Positions 7,601 through 15,174 of a stretch of DNA of 33,870 nucleotides are shown piece by piece. The translations under genes and the position numbers were made by a program. The notes beneath the pieces are model-generated. The model searched no databases, was not told where the DNA came from, and saw only the letters and a program-made list of their open reading frames with translations. How positions within the stretch are numbered: the stretch's first letter is position 1; every line of letters starts with the position of its first letter. The DNA is from Ruminiclostridium sp. (GTDB taxonomy: Bacteria > Bacillota > Clostridia > Oscillospirales > Ruminococcaceae): assembly GCA_017635095.1 (NCBI GenBank), contig JAGBMA010000093.1, positions 1-33,870 of the forward strand, given 5' to 3'.

Positions 7601-8212
7601 ATGGCTCCGCATTCAAATTATACCACTTCATACAGCGCCATTGATGACAGGTTCAGCTTTTCAAGAAAGGGCATCTTCTGGTGCAGGAAAAAGCATGAGA
7701 CCGGATATGTGGCCGCATATATTGCCATTTGTACCGTTGTTACGGTAATTATATGGGCATTCAGCATCAAAGCCGAGCCGCACCTTGCGGGGATACTATA
7801 CACACTGATCTTTGACGTGCTTAAACTCGCTTCTGTCATTGCGTACCCTCTCCTGCTCGTAGGCGGGGTAAGAACTATTCTTGCAGGCGATATCTATAAT
7901 TATACCGCCAATGAGGAAAAAATGCTCATCACCTGTCCGAAGAAAGATTACCGTACCGATATCTTTTACAGCGACGTGCTGAATGTGGAATACAAGGAAC
8001 GTCAGGGCGTGAAGAAGATCAAGGGATACGATGTCACTGTTTACTGCAGAGACATGATAAGGACATTCGCATTTGTCTTTCCCTCGAAGGCTGTCGTGCG
8101 TCACCCCGACATGACCCCGTTCCGTATTCTCGAAGAACGTTCCGGACTTCTCGAAAAACCCGAATTCATAGCCGGTCAGAGGATCGACAATGCCGGATTT
8201 TACGACAACTGA
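7601..8212 (+). CDS. Small membrane protein, second of a tandem paralogue pair
   Basis: 203 aa with the same plan as the preceding protein: DDRFSFSRKG, two transmembrane helices (about 38-55 and 72-92), GDIYNYTANE, TDIFYSDV, and RILEER near the end. The start ATG is four bases after the previous stop, and GGGAGA lies upstream. Identity is low apart from the shared landmarks, so the duplication looks old. The role is unknown. The position inside the aspS transcript says only that it is coexpressed with housekeeping functions. Confidence 0.8.
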   Translation: MAPHSNYTTSYSAIDDRFSFSRKGIFWCRKKHETGYVAAYIAICTVVTVIIWAFSIKAEPHLAGILYTLIFDVLKLASVIAYPLLLVGGVRTILAGDIYNYTANEEKMLITCPKKDYRTDIFYSDVLNVEYKERQGVKKIKGYDVTVYCRDMIRTFAFVFPSKAVVRHPDMTPFRILEERSGLLEKPEFIAGQRIDNAGFYDN

Positions 8213-8231
8213 AACAAAGGAAATAACCACT

Positions 8232-9452
8232 ATGAATATTTTTATTACTAAAGCTGCCGCAGTGATATCAGCGGTATTGTTTATTGCAGTATCATCATCG
8301 TGCTCCGGGAACGGTGCTTCGGAAACACAAAGCACAACATCGGCAGCCACGACCGAACCTATCACGATTCCCGAGCCGCTCCTTTCAACGGAAAAAACAT
8401 TCTTCCCCGACACCGATCATGCAAAACATATCGGCAGAACGCTTACGGAGAATGACACGCTTTGGCTCGCTCATTCCGCCAGCGGTATAGAATTCACATT
8501 CCGCGGAACAAAAGCTGAAATGGAGATAGTCGGCGACAGCGCCGCATTCGGTCAGACCGACTCTCAGGCACGGTTCGCCGTGTATGTCAACGGCGAGCGC
8601 ACCATGGACGAAATGGTCAAGGATTACTCGAAAGTCTATGAGATATTTTCGTCAGATGAAACGGAGGACGTCACTGTAAAGATCATCAAGCTTTCCGAAT
8701 CCCAGAATTCTTCCTTCGGCATCAAGAACATTACGGTATTCTCGGAGGGCGGATGCTCACCGACTCCCGAAAAAGATATGAAGATCGAGTTCATCGGCGA
8801 TTCCATAACCTGTGCTTACGGAGTCGATGACGAGAACAAGGATCATCACTTCTCCACCACCACCGAAGACGCGACAAAATCGTATGCATACAAGACTGCA
8901 CAGAAACTTGACGCGGACTACAGCCTCGTAAGCTACAGCGGATACGGTATCATATCAGGATATACGGGCAATCCCGATAAACAGAACAAGTCACAGCTCG
9001 TTCCTGCTATATATGAGCAGTTCGCGAGATGCGGCGGCAGCAGCGTTTATTACACCGAGACTACTCCGTGGGATTTCAGCAGCTTTGTACCGGACTATAT
9101 CGTTATAAACCTCGGAACGAACGATGACAGCTACATCAAAAACAAGCAGGAAAAGAAAGATGAATTTGTCAAGGAGTACTGCAGCTTCATAAAGACCGTA
9201 AGAAGCGATAACCCCGACGCGTACATAATCTGCGCCCTCGGTATAATGGGCGACAGTCTTTATTCCTCTGTGGAAAAGGCAGTTGAGCAGTACACCTCAG
9301 AGACAGGAGACACCAACGTTTCCGCTTTCCGGTTCGATGTTCAGGATATGAACGCAAACGGTATTGCAGCCGACTGGCATCCGTCCGAAAAGACCCATGA
9401 AGTATCAGCGAATAAGCTTGCGGAATATATTAAGACGCTAAAAAAAAATTGA
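8232..9452 (+). CDS. Lipoprotein acetylesterase, carbohydrate esterase family 2 type (SGNH hydrolase)
   Basis: 406 aa from ATG 8232 (AAAGGA upstream). The N-terminus is a lipoprotein signal ending at about Cys24 (FIAVSSSC), then a Ser/Thr-rich linker. A beta-sandwich domain (about 55-180) precedes the SGNH/GDSL hydrolase domain, an order typical of CE2 esterases. Catalytic landmarks: EFIGDSITCAYG (Ser190 in GDS), GTNDD in the NLGTNDDS block, and DWHP near the end (His383). CE2 enzymes remove acetyl groups from xylan or other sugars; here it would act at the outer face of the membrane. It overlaps the next reading frame through an A9 run. Confidence 0.85.
   Translation: MNIFITKAAAVISAVLFIAVSSSCSGNGASETQSTTSAATTEPITIPEPLLSTEKTFFPDTDHAKHIGRTLTENDTLWLAHSASGIEFTFRGTKAEMEIVGDSAAFGQTDSQARFAVYVNGERTMDEMVKDYSKVYEIFSSDETEDVTVKIIKLSESQNSSFGIKNITVFSEGGCSPTPEKDMKIEFIGDSITCAYGVDDENKDHHFSTTTEDATKSYAYKTAQKLDADYSLVSYSGYGIISGYTGNPDKQNKSQLVPAIYEQFARCGGSSVYYTETTPWDFSSFVPDYIVINLGTNDDSYIKNKQEKKDEFVKEYCSFIKTVRSDNPDAYIICALGIMGDSLYSSVEKAVEQYTSETGDTNVSAFRFDVQDMNANGIAADWHPSEKTHEVSANKLAEYIKTLKKN
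9440..9452 (+). other. A9 run at the esterase stop codon, possible slippage site
   Basis: Nine A residues (9440-9448) precede TTGA, in which the esterase stop TGA (9450-9452) overlaps the TTG that opens the next frame. The run contains A-AAA-AAA in the esterase frame. A -1 slip, by ribosome or polymerase, would bypass the stop and fuse the two products. There is no Shine-Dalgarno site before the TTG. Confidence 0.5.
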
Positions 9453-10090
9453 CCGCTGATGACAGCGATTCACCCATTCCTGTGAACATAGAGGTAAACT
9501 GTGAATATACCGATGAGGACAGAAAAATACAGGAATTTCTCTTATCGACACAGTCTGATATCGACGAATTCTGCTGGCTGTACTTCATCGGAAGAGTTTA
9601 TGACAACAGCCGGAGTATCTCCCAAAAATACCCTGATTCCTATGATCCTGAGCTTGAATATATCTATGGGATACAATCGGATGCAGGAAGCTTCAAAAAT
9701 ACCGGCGATCTGGACGAGTTCATGCAGAAGTATTTTTCAGCCGATCTTTATAAAACACAAAAAGCGATACTGATAGACGGCTGGTATTCTGACGGTTATT
9801 ACGTTCCGCCGTTTTTTATAAATGCAAACGGGAGGCTTTACCGCAGAGAGGCTGTAAGGAACCGTGAAGTCGAAATGGACTATAATACCGCGAAGGTCAT
9901 AGCTCACGAAGGCGATACTGTTATATACGCCTGTCTCGGAAGAGACTGGATAGTCGTGCCGGAGTATCAGGCTCTCTACGGAGCGCTCAGATACGAGGAC
10001 GGAGACCTGAAATACGAGGTGCTGCCGTGGTATATATATGAATATGACGGCTCGACATACGGAGATACAAAGGAGATCTGGGGAATATAA
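9449..10090 (+). CDS. Hypothetical protein, possibly the C-terminal part of an esterase fusion
   Basis: 213 aa with no signal peptide or membrane helix. It is rich in Tyr, Asp and Glu (KYPDSYDPELEYIYG, DGWYSDGYYVPPFF, YEVLPWYIYEYDG). The frame opens with TTG overlapping the esterase stop and has no ribosome binding site; in-frame TAA at 9431 limits it upstream. It is therefore either translated by termination-reinitiation or by slippage on the A9 run as an extension of the esterase. The pattern LDEFMQKYFSADL followed by a repeat of short beta strands vaguely recalls IseA-like inhibitor proteins, a weak suggestion only. The stop TAA lies in a dispersed 3'-UTR repeat. Confidence 0.65.
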   Translation: MTADDSDSPIPVNIEVNCEYTDEDRKIQEFLLSTQSDIDEFCWLYFIGRVYDNSRSISQKYPDSYDPELEYIYGIQSDAGSFKNTGDLDEFMQKYFSADLYKTQKAILIDGWYSDGYYVPPFFINANGRLYRREAVRNREVEMDYNTAKVIAHEGDTVIYACLGRDWIVVPEYQALYGALRYEDGDLKYEVLPWYIYEYDGSTYGDTKEIWGI

Positions 10091-10136
10091 ATAATGTTTC
10101 CTTGCAATTTATTGGCTGATGAGCAGACATTAAATA
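10087..10136 (+). repeat. Dispersed 3'-UTR repeat, copy 2 (most complete)
   Basis: A 50-bp unit starting ATAAATAATGTTTCCT, which holds the stop codon of the preceding gene, and ending with TGATGAGCAGACATTAAATA. The first 16 bp match 394-409 and the last 33 bp match 294-326, both inverted, one mismatch each. The copy near dprA (25317-25339) is a shortened version. A terminator follows at once. Confidence 0.8.
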
Positions 10137-10138
10137 CC

Positions 10139-10175
10139 GCCGCTGAATGACGACATCATTCAGCGGCTTTGTTAT
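10139..10175 (+). terminator. Intrinsic terminator of the aspS-esterase transcript
   Basis: A perfect 12-bp stem GCCGCTGAATGA (10139-10150) / TCATTCAGCGGC (10156-10167) with loop CGACA, followed by TTTGTTAT. Confidence 0.8.
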
Positions 10176-10185
10176 GACCTGTATC

Positions 10186-10215
10186 TTGTCATATATCCGT
10201 ACCTTTCCTCATAAT
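10186..10215 (+). promoter_or_regulatory. Weak sigma-A promoter candidate for the S1-domain gene
   Basis: TTGTCA (10186-10191), 18-bp spacer, CATAAT (10210-10215). It fits the consensus moderately. If it is used, the hairpin that can mask the ribosome binding site would be outside the transcript. Confidence 0.35.
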
Positions 10216-10250
10216 ATTGACAGAAAGACTTTTTCAAAGGAAAGGAACGG
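10197..10250 (+). promoter_or_regulatory. Inverted repeat that can pair with the S1-gene ribosome binding site
   Basis: CCGTACCTTTCC (10197-10208) is complementary to GGAAAGGAACGG (10239-10250) except for one A-A mismatch. The right arm contains the purine-rich ribosome binding region of the S1-domain gene. In a transcript starting upstream of 10197 this would hide the start region. Confidence 0.45.
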
Positions 10251-10258
10251 TATAAACC

Positions 10259-11191
10259 ATGAACAGGTATTTTCCCGAGGGAGAACTTTGTAAATGTCCC
10301 GTAAACACATCCGAGGCGGAAGAATATACAGAAAATGGCATGATAGCAGAAGCGGTATGCGTACTCTGCACAGGTGACCACGATCTTATCGTTGATCTCG
10401 GGAGTTTCAGAGGCAGGATACCGCGCTGTGAGGGAGCGATAGGCATAGATGACGGCACCACCCGTGACATAGCGCTTATCTCGCGGGTGAACAAGCCGGT
10501 GCAGTTCCGCATACTCGGCTTTGATACGGACGAAAGCGGCGTGAAGTACGCCGTACTCTCCAGACGGCTTGCTCAGGAAGAATGCATAAAGAACTATATC
10601 TCCCGGCTTAAATGCGGCGATGTGATACCCGCCCGGGTGACACATATGGAGCAGTTCGGCGCATTTGTGGATATAGGCTGCGGGATTCCCTCGCTCATAC
10701 CTATCGACCTGATTTCCGTGTCACGCATCTCTCACCCGTCGGACAGATTTACGGTGGGTCAGCATATATTATGCGCAGTAAAAAGCATAGAAAACGGCAA
10801 GATCACACTTACGCACAAAGAGCTTCTCGGAACATGGCAGGAAAACGCGGCTTCTTTCGGAATAGGCGAAACCGTCACAGGTATCGTGCGTTCAATAGAA
10901 AGTTACGGCATTTTCGTGGAGCTCAGACCTAATCTTGCAGGGCTTGCGGAACTTCGCCCGGATATAACCGTAGGAAGCAAGGTTAGTGTTTACATAAAAG
11001 CGATCATTCCCGAAAAAATGAAGATAAAGCTTATAATCGTGGATTCGTTCGACAAGTGCGACAAAGAAAAGCCGTCCGACATAGAATACTACATCACGTC
11101 GGGCAGCCTTAAAACATGGAGATACTCCACAGAAAGTTCATGCAAGAACATAATCACCGATTTTTCTCAGCAGATCACTTCCCGCCCTTGA
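10259..11191 (+). CDS. S1-domain RNA-binding protein (ribosomal protein S1-like)
   Basis: 310 aa, with about three S1 (OB-fold) repeats. The second begins around CGDVIPARVTHMEQFGAFVD and the third at GETVTGIVRSIESYGIFVE; a less regular first repeat lies around residues 25-100. Such proteins bind mRNA on the ribosome. This one is shorter than proteobacterial S1 and is not fused to LytB/IspH as in some Clostridia, so it may be an accessory S1-like factor. The ATG is preceded by AAAGGAAAGGAACGG at long spacing. The 3' end overlaps the convergent rarA gene by 17 bp, and there is no terminator between them. Confidence 0.85.
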   Translation: MNRYFPEGELCKCPVNTSEAEEYTENGMIAEAVCVLCTGDHDLIVDLGSFRGRIPRCEGAIGIDDGTTRDIALISRVNKPVQFRILGFDTDESGVKYAVLSRRLAQEECIKNYISRLKCGDVIPARVTHMEQFGAFVDIGCGIPSLIPIDLISVSRISHPSDRFTVGQHILCAVKSIENGKITLTHKELLGTWQENAASFGIGETVTGIVRSIESYGIFVELRPNLAGLAELRPDITVGSKVSVYIKAIIPEKMKIKLIIVDSFDKCDKEKPSDIEYYITSGSLKTWRYSTESSCKNIITDFSQQITSRP

Positions 11192-12431
11192 TCTTTCTGC
11201 GGTATTCGTATGCGGCCTGTTCAAACTTGTTGTCGCCGAATTTATAATACACTCTGTTCTTTATCGCGTCGGGGAGATACTGCTGTTCAACATAGTGGTT
11301 CGGATAATCATGGGGGTAAAGATAGTTTTGTCCCTTGACCGAAGCGCCCTCACCGTCACAGTGCACATTCTGGAGATGCCGCGGGAAATCGCCTGTGATA
11401 CCCTTTTCAACATCACTTAGCGCTTCGTTTATCGCCATATATGCGCTGTTGGACTTCGGGGCTGTTGCAAGAAGCACCACTGCGTCCGCAAGCGGGATCC
11501 GGGCTTCGGGAAAACCGAGCTGGAGGGCGCTGTCAACACAGGCTTTCACTATCGGTATCGCGTTGGGATATGCAAGCCCCACGTCCTCACAGGCGATAAC
11601 AAGCAGCCGCCTGCAGATCGACGCCATATCATCTGCGGCAATGAGCCGTGCAAGATAATGCAAGGCTGCGTTTTCGTCGGAACCCCGTATGGATTTCTGG
11701 AACGCGGAGAGAATATCGTAATGCTGATCCCCTGCCCTGTCATATTTCATAGCGCTTTTCTGGGTGAGCTGTTTTGCAAGGTCGAGGTCGATGATGCCGT
11801 TGTTGGCTGCAAGAATACACAGCTCGACGGTGTTCACGCCTTTTCTCACATCTCCCCCGCAGCCATAGGCGATGTACTCAAACGCTTCATCGGAGAACGT
11901 GTAGTCGAGATCGTTCTGTTCACAAGCTATCCTGAACGCCCGTTTCAGAGCAGGAAGAATATCATCTTTCTCCACGGGCTTGAATTCAAACACGGTGGAA
12001 CGCGACAGTATTGCATTATATACATAAAAATACGGATTTTCGGTGGTTGACGCGATAAGCGTTATATCGCCGTTTTCAATGTATTCGAGAAGGCTCTGCT
12101 GCTGTTTTTTGTTGAGATACTGGATCTCATCGAGGTAAAGCAGGATCCCCTTGTCCTTGCCGAAACCGAATGTCCCGCGCGACGCAATGATCTCCTTTAT
12201 ATCGGCAGTGGAACAGGACGTTCCGTTCAGCTTATAAAGCTGCATCTCAGTGGAATTTGCAATTATATTCGCCACCGTCGTCTTACCTATACCCGACGAA
12301 CCGTAAAAGATCATGTTCGGGATCTCGCCGCGCTCTATGATATTGCGAAGCGGTCGCCCCTCACCGAGGATGTGTTTCTGGCCGACCACGTCATCAAGCG
12401 TTTCGGGTCTGACACTGTCTGCTAACGGCAT
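11175..12431 (-). CDS. rarA: Replication-associated recombination protein A (AAA+ ATPase)
   Basis: 418 aa from the ATG at 12431, with AAGGAG six bases upstream; a longer in-frame start lacks this site. RarA/MgsA proteins are clamp-loader-like AAA+ ATPases acting at stalled replication forks. Motifs seen: N-terminal RPETLDDVVGQKH, Walker A in FYGSSGIGKTT, Walker B LLYLDEIQ, sensor 1 STTENPYF, and the C-terminal MgsA tetramerisation part with KSNSAYMAINEAL and the late YLYPHDYPNHYVEQQYLP. The terminator of the upstream prs gene abuts its ribosome binding site. Expression therefore depends on read-through or a promoter I cannot see. Confidence 0.95.
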   Translation of the reverse strand: MPLADSVRPETLDDVVGQKHILGEGRPLRNIIERGEIPNMIFYGSSGIGKTTVANIIANSTEMQLYKLNGTSCSTADIKEIIASRGTFGFGKDKGILLYLDEIQYLNKKQQQSLLEYIENGDITLIASTTENPYFYVYNAILSRSTVFEFKPVEKDDILPALKRAFRIACEQNDLDYTFSDEAFEYIAYGCGGDVRKGVNTVELCILAANNGIIDLDLAKQLTQKSAMKYDRAGDQHYDILSAFQKSIRGSDENAALHYLARLIAADDMASICRRLLVIACEDVGLAYPNAIPIVKACVDSALQLGFPEARIPLADAVVLLATAPKSNSAYMAINEALSDVEKGITGDFPRHLQNVHCDGEGASVKGQNYLYPHDYPNHYVEQQYLPDAIKNRVYYKFGDNKFEQAAYEYRRKIKGGK

Positions 12432-12443
12432 ATAATTCTCCTT

Positions 12444-12478
12444 AAAAACAAAGCCGCACACAAAAATGCACGGCTTTT
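12444..12478 (-). terminator. Intrinsic terminator after prs
   Basis: Minus strand: stem AGCCGTGCA (12475-12467) with TGTGCGGCT (12460-12452), containing two G-T pairs, then TTTGTTTTT. The T run runs straight into the AAGGAG of rarA. Confidence 0.65.
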
Positions 12479-12517
12479 AAACTGCAATATAATCGCCGCA
12501 GGCGATATATCAATCGG

Positions 12518-13681
12518 TTATATATTGTCTCCGCCCTTTACTCCGTACTGCTGGAGAAGGTTCTTGATCTTGCTGTGAGGATCTATGATCTTGCTGATGG
12601 AAACATCATGGTTGAGCGCGGTAATGAAGTAAGCTATGTACTTTGACACATCTACCTCGTGGAACCACGGCTTTGAGAGGAGCTCCGGGGGTCTGTATGT
12701 GAGGTTCGTACCGAGAACATGATCTATGATACCGTCTCTTACAGCCTGATCGAACTTTTCAACGCCGTTGGTAAAGATCGGGTATGTTGCATATCCGATG
12801 ATGCGTCTTGCATTTCTCTTCTTGAGTTCCTTTGCAACATCAAGCATGGATTCCCCGGAAGAAATGATGTCATCGGCAATGAAGATATCCTTTCCTTCTA
12901 CGGAGTTACCGAGATATTCGTGCGCAACGATGGGGTTTCTTCCGTTGACAACTCTCGAATAGTCACGGCGCTTGTAGAACATACCGAGCTGGACGCCGAG
13001 TACCGAAGCATAGTACATATTGCGGTGCATAGCGCCTTCATCGGGGCTTACGACTGCAAAAGTATCGGGTGTGATGTCAAGATCATCAATGGATCTGAAC
13101 AGAGTCTTGAGGACCTGGTATGTGGGCATCACGTTATCAAAACCTATAAGCGGGATAGCATTGCACACACGGGCATCATGAGCGTCAAAGCAGATTATGT
13201 TCTCTACCTGCATAGCGGCGAGTTCCTGGAGAGCAACCGCACAGTCAAGGGACTCACGGTAGTTTCTTCTGTGCTGTCTTCCGCCGTAAAGAAGCGGCAT
13301 GATAACGTTTATTCTGTGAGCCTTACCGCTCATAGCCTGGATTATTCTTTTGAGATCCTGGAAATGGTCATCGGGCGACATACAGTTCTCTTTTCCGAAA
13401 AGCGGATAGGTGCAGCTGTAATTTCCCGTATCTATGAGGATATAGATATCATCGCCGCGGATAGACTCTTTTATGAGAGCCTTGGCATCTCCCGAAGAGA
13501 AGCGCGGGCAGGTTGTCTCGACAAGGTACGAATCAACGTTCATACCGCTGTCCTGAGCCCATGTGACAAGATAATCGTTTATCTTGCCGCCGAGTTCCTT
13601 TGCACCCTCCATCGCGATTATTCCGATAGGAGCAACGGAATCCTGTGTATTGAGTACGATCTGACTTGCTTTTGTAGTCAT
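12518..13681 (-). CDS. prs: Ribose-phosphate pyrophosphokinase
   Basis: 387 aa from ATG 13681 (GGAG seven bases upstream). It makes PRPP from ribose 5-phosphate and ATP. This is the longer, divergent form seen in Clostridia. Motifs: MPLLYGGRQHRRNYRESLDC and the metal/ATP region FDAHDARVCN, the catalytic loop KRRDYSRVVNGR, and the PRPP-binding DIFIADDIISSGESM. It lies 48 nt after glyA and is probably cotranscribed with it, joining one-carbon and nucleotide precursor supply. An intrinsic terminator follows. Confidence 0.92.
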   Translation of the reverse strand: MTTKASQIVLNTQDSVAPIGIIAMEGAKELGGKINDYLVTWAQDSGMNVDSYLVETTCPRFSSGDAKALIKESIRGDDIYILIDTGNYSCTYPLFGKENCMSPDDHFQDLKRIIQAMSGKAHRINVIMPLLYGGRQHRRNYRESLDCAVALQELAAMQVENIICFDAHDARVCNAIPLIGFDNVMPTYQVLKTLFRSIDDLDITPDTFAVVSPDEGAMHRNMYYASVLGVQLGMFYKRRDYSRVVNGRNPIVAHEYLGNSVEGKDIFIADDIISSGESMLDVAKELKKRNARRIIGYATYPIFTNGVEKFDQAVRDGIIDHVLGTNLTYRPPELLSKPWFHEVDVSKYIAYFITALNHDVSISKIIDPHSKIKNLLQQYGVKGGDNI

Positions 13682-13729
13682 ATTTTTTCTCCGTTCATAC
13701 ATTCATTTTTCTGCATATTTATCTTAGGC

Positions 13730-14986
13730 TCATTCATAAAGCGGGTATTTTTTGCAGATAGCCGTTACCATATCTCTGATCTTGTCCTTTGAGTTATCAA
13801 AGTCCTTCGCTGTGAGGTAGATGCACTCGGCGATCTCCTTCATATCGTCCTCTTTAAGACCCCTCGTGGTAACTGCGGGAGTACCGATACGCACGCCGCT
13901 TGTGAATGCCGGCTTCTGAGGATCGTTCGGTATAGCGTTCTTGTTGACGGTGATATATACTTCATCAAGCTTTGTTTCGAGTTCCTTACCGGTGATGTTG
14001 AACGGTCTCAGGTCAACGAGCATGAGGTGGTTGTCCGTACCGCCGGAAACGAGATCGAATCCCTTTTCGAGAAGAGACGATGCGAGTACAGATGCATTCT
14101 TCACGATCTGTCTTCCGTACTCCTTGAATTCGGGCTTTAATGCTTCGCCGAAGCAGACTGCCTTAGCCGCGATGACGTGCATGAGCGGACCGCCCTGTGT
14201 TCCCGGGAAGATAGCCTTGTTGATCTTCTTTGCAAGCTCCTCGTCGTTTGTGAGGATCATACCGCCTCTCGGACCGCGGAGGGTCTTGTGTGTGGTAGTT
14301 GTGACTATGTCTGCATACGGAACGGGAGACTGATGTTCGCCCGCAGCAACAAGTCCTGCGATATGCGCCATATCTACCATGAAATAAGCGCCTACGCTCT
14401 TTGCAATTGCCGAAAGTCTTTCAAAATCTATCTTTCTCGGATAAGCGCTTGCACCTGCAACGATAAGCTTCGGATTATTTTCTTTTGCAAGCTTCTCAAC
14501 TTCGTCATAATCGAGCATTCCGGTCTCATCATTAAGACCGTAAGGAACGAAGTTGTAGTATTTACCGGAGATATTGACCGGAGAACCGTGCGTAAGATGT
14601 CCGCCGTGAGCGAGGCTCATACCGAGAACAGTGTCGCCGGGCTGGAGAAGTGCAAAATACACGGCTGTATTTGCCTGTGCGCCGGAGTGAGGCTGGACAT
14701 TCGCGAAGTTTGCGCCGAAAAGCTTCTTTGCACGCTCGATAGCTATCGTTTCAACAACGTCAACATATTCACAGCCGCCGTAATAGCGCTTTCCGGGGTA
14801 GCCTTCCGCATACTTGTTGGTGAGCACGCTTCCCATAGCTGCCATGACAGCGGGAGAAACGATGTTCTCACTCGCTATGAGTTCAAGGTTGCGCTTCTGA
14901 CGCCTGAGCTCGTCCAACATAGCGGCAGCTAACTCGCTGTCGGTCTTTCCGATGAAGCCGATTGTGTCGATCAGATCATTGTACAT
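13730..14986 (-). CDS. glyA: Serine hydroxymethyltransferase
   Basis: 418 aa, normal length. It interconverts serine and glycine with transfer of a one-carbon unit to tetrahydrofolate, in the cytosol. The PLP lysine lies in [16 protein letters not shown]. Other landmarks are [12 protein letters not shown] near the N-terminus, [15 protein letters not shown] and [18 protein letters not shown]. The start ATG has only a weak site (GTGGGAAA). A sigma-A promoter lies at 15088-15116, leaving a leader of about 95 nt that can fold into a three-helix structure. Confidence 0.97.
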   Translation of the reverse strand: MYNDLIDTIGFIGKTDSELAAAMLDELRRQKRNLELIASENIVSPAVMAAMGSVLTNKYAEGYPGKRYYGGCEYVDVVETIAIERAKKLFGANFANVQPHSGAQANTAVYFALLQPGDTVLGMSLAHGGHLTHGSPVNISGKYYNFVPYGLNDETGMLDYDEVEKLAKENNPKLIVAGASAYPRKIDFERLSAIAKSVGAYFMVDMAHIAGLVAAGEHQSPVPYADIVTTTTHKTLRGPRGGMILTNDEELAKKINKAIFPGTQGGPLMHVIAAKAVCFGEALKPEFKEYGRQIVKNASVLASSLLEKGFDLVSGGTDNHLMLVDLRPFNITGKELETKLDEVYITVNKNAIPNDPQKPAFTSGVRIGTPAVTTRGLKEDDMKEIAECIYLTAKDFDNSKDKIRDMVTAICKKYPLYE

Positions 14987-14999
14987 ATAGATTTCCCAC

Positions 15000-15076
15000 T
15001 TTCGTAAAAATTACCCGTAAACACATAGGAAAACGGGGCAGATAGTCGGGACAGCACAATATCCCGACGAACGAAA
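15000..15076 (-). promoter_or_regulatory. Structured glyA leader, three-way-junction-like
   Basis: On the minus strand an outer stem (TTTCGT at 15076-15071 with ACGAAA at 15005-15000) encloses two hairpins: GTCGGGA/TCCCGAC (15068-15062 with 15051-15045, 10-nt loop) and CCCGT/ACGGG (15037-15033 with 15018-15014, 14-nt loop). The outer stem ends next to the weak ribosome binding site. It does not match a riboswitch class that I know by sequence. Regulation is inferred. Confidence 0.4.
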
Positions 15077-15087
15077 ACCATACAATA

Positions 15088-15116
15088 ATTATACCGAAAA
15101 ATGTCGCAAAATGCAA
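15088..15116 (-). promoter_or_regulatory. Sigma-A promoter of glyA-prs
   Basis: Minus strand TTGCAT (15111-15116), 17-bp spacer, TATAAT (15088-15093). Confidence 0.75.
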
Positions 15117-15138
15117 TCGGTATTTTAACAAAAAATAA

Positions 15139-15166
15139 CAAAAATTATCGTGTATTTCACAATACA
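15139..15166 (-). terminator. Weak terminator at the end of the rnf operon
   Basis: A 6-bp AT-rich stem TGTATT/AATACA (15166-15161 with 15156-15151) is followed on the minus strand by CGATAATTTTTG. The stem is weak, so read-through toward glyA is possible. Confidence 0.35.
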
Positions 15167-15174
15167 ATGACTAT

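Noticed and set aside
10113-10136. CTGATGAG in the 3'-UTR repeat as a hammerhead ribozyme core or C/D-box RNA
   Set aside because: No GAAA core, no closing helices, and a C/D RNA is not expected in a bacterium.
12719-13792. 357-aa open frame antisense to prs and the end of glyA
   Set aside because: Covers two well-supported genes and the gap between them; composition is that of an antisense shadow.
14987-15174. 63-aa open frame upstream of glyA
   Set aside because: It overlaps the glyA promoter and leader and has no ribosome binding site or family resemblance.
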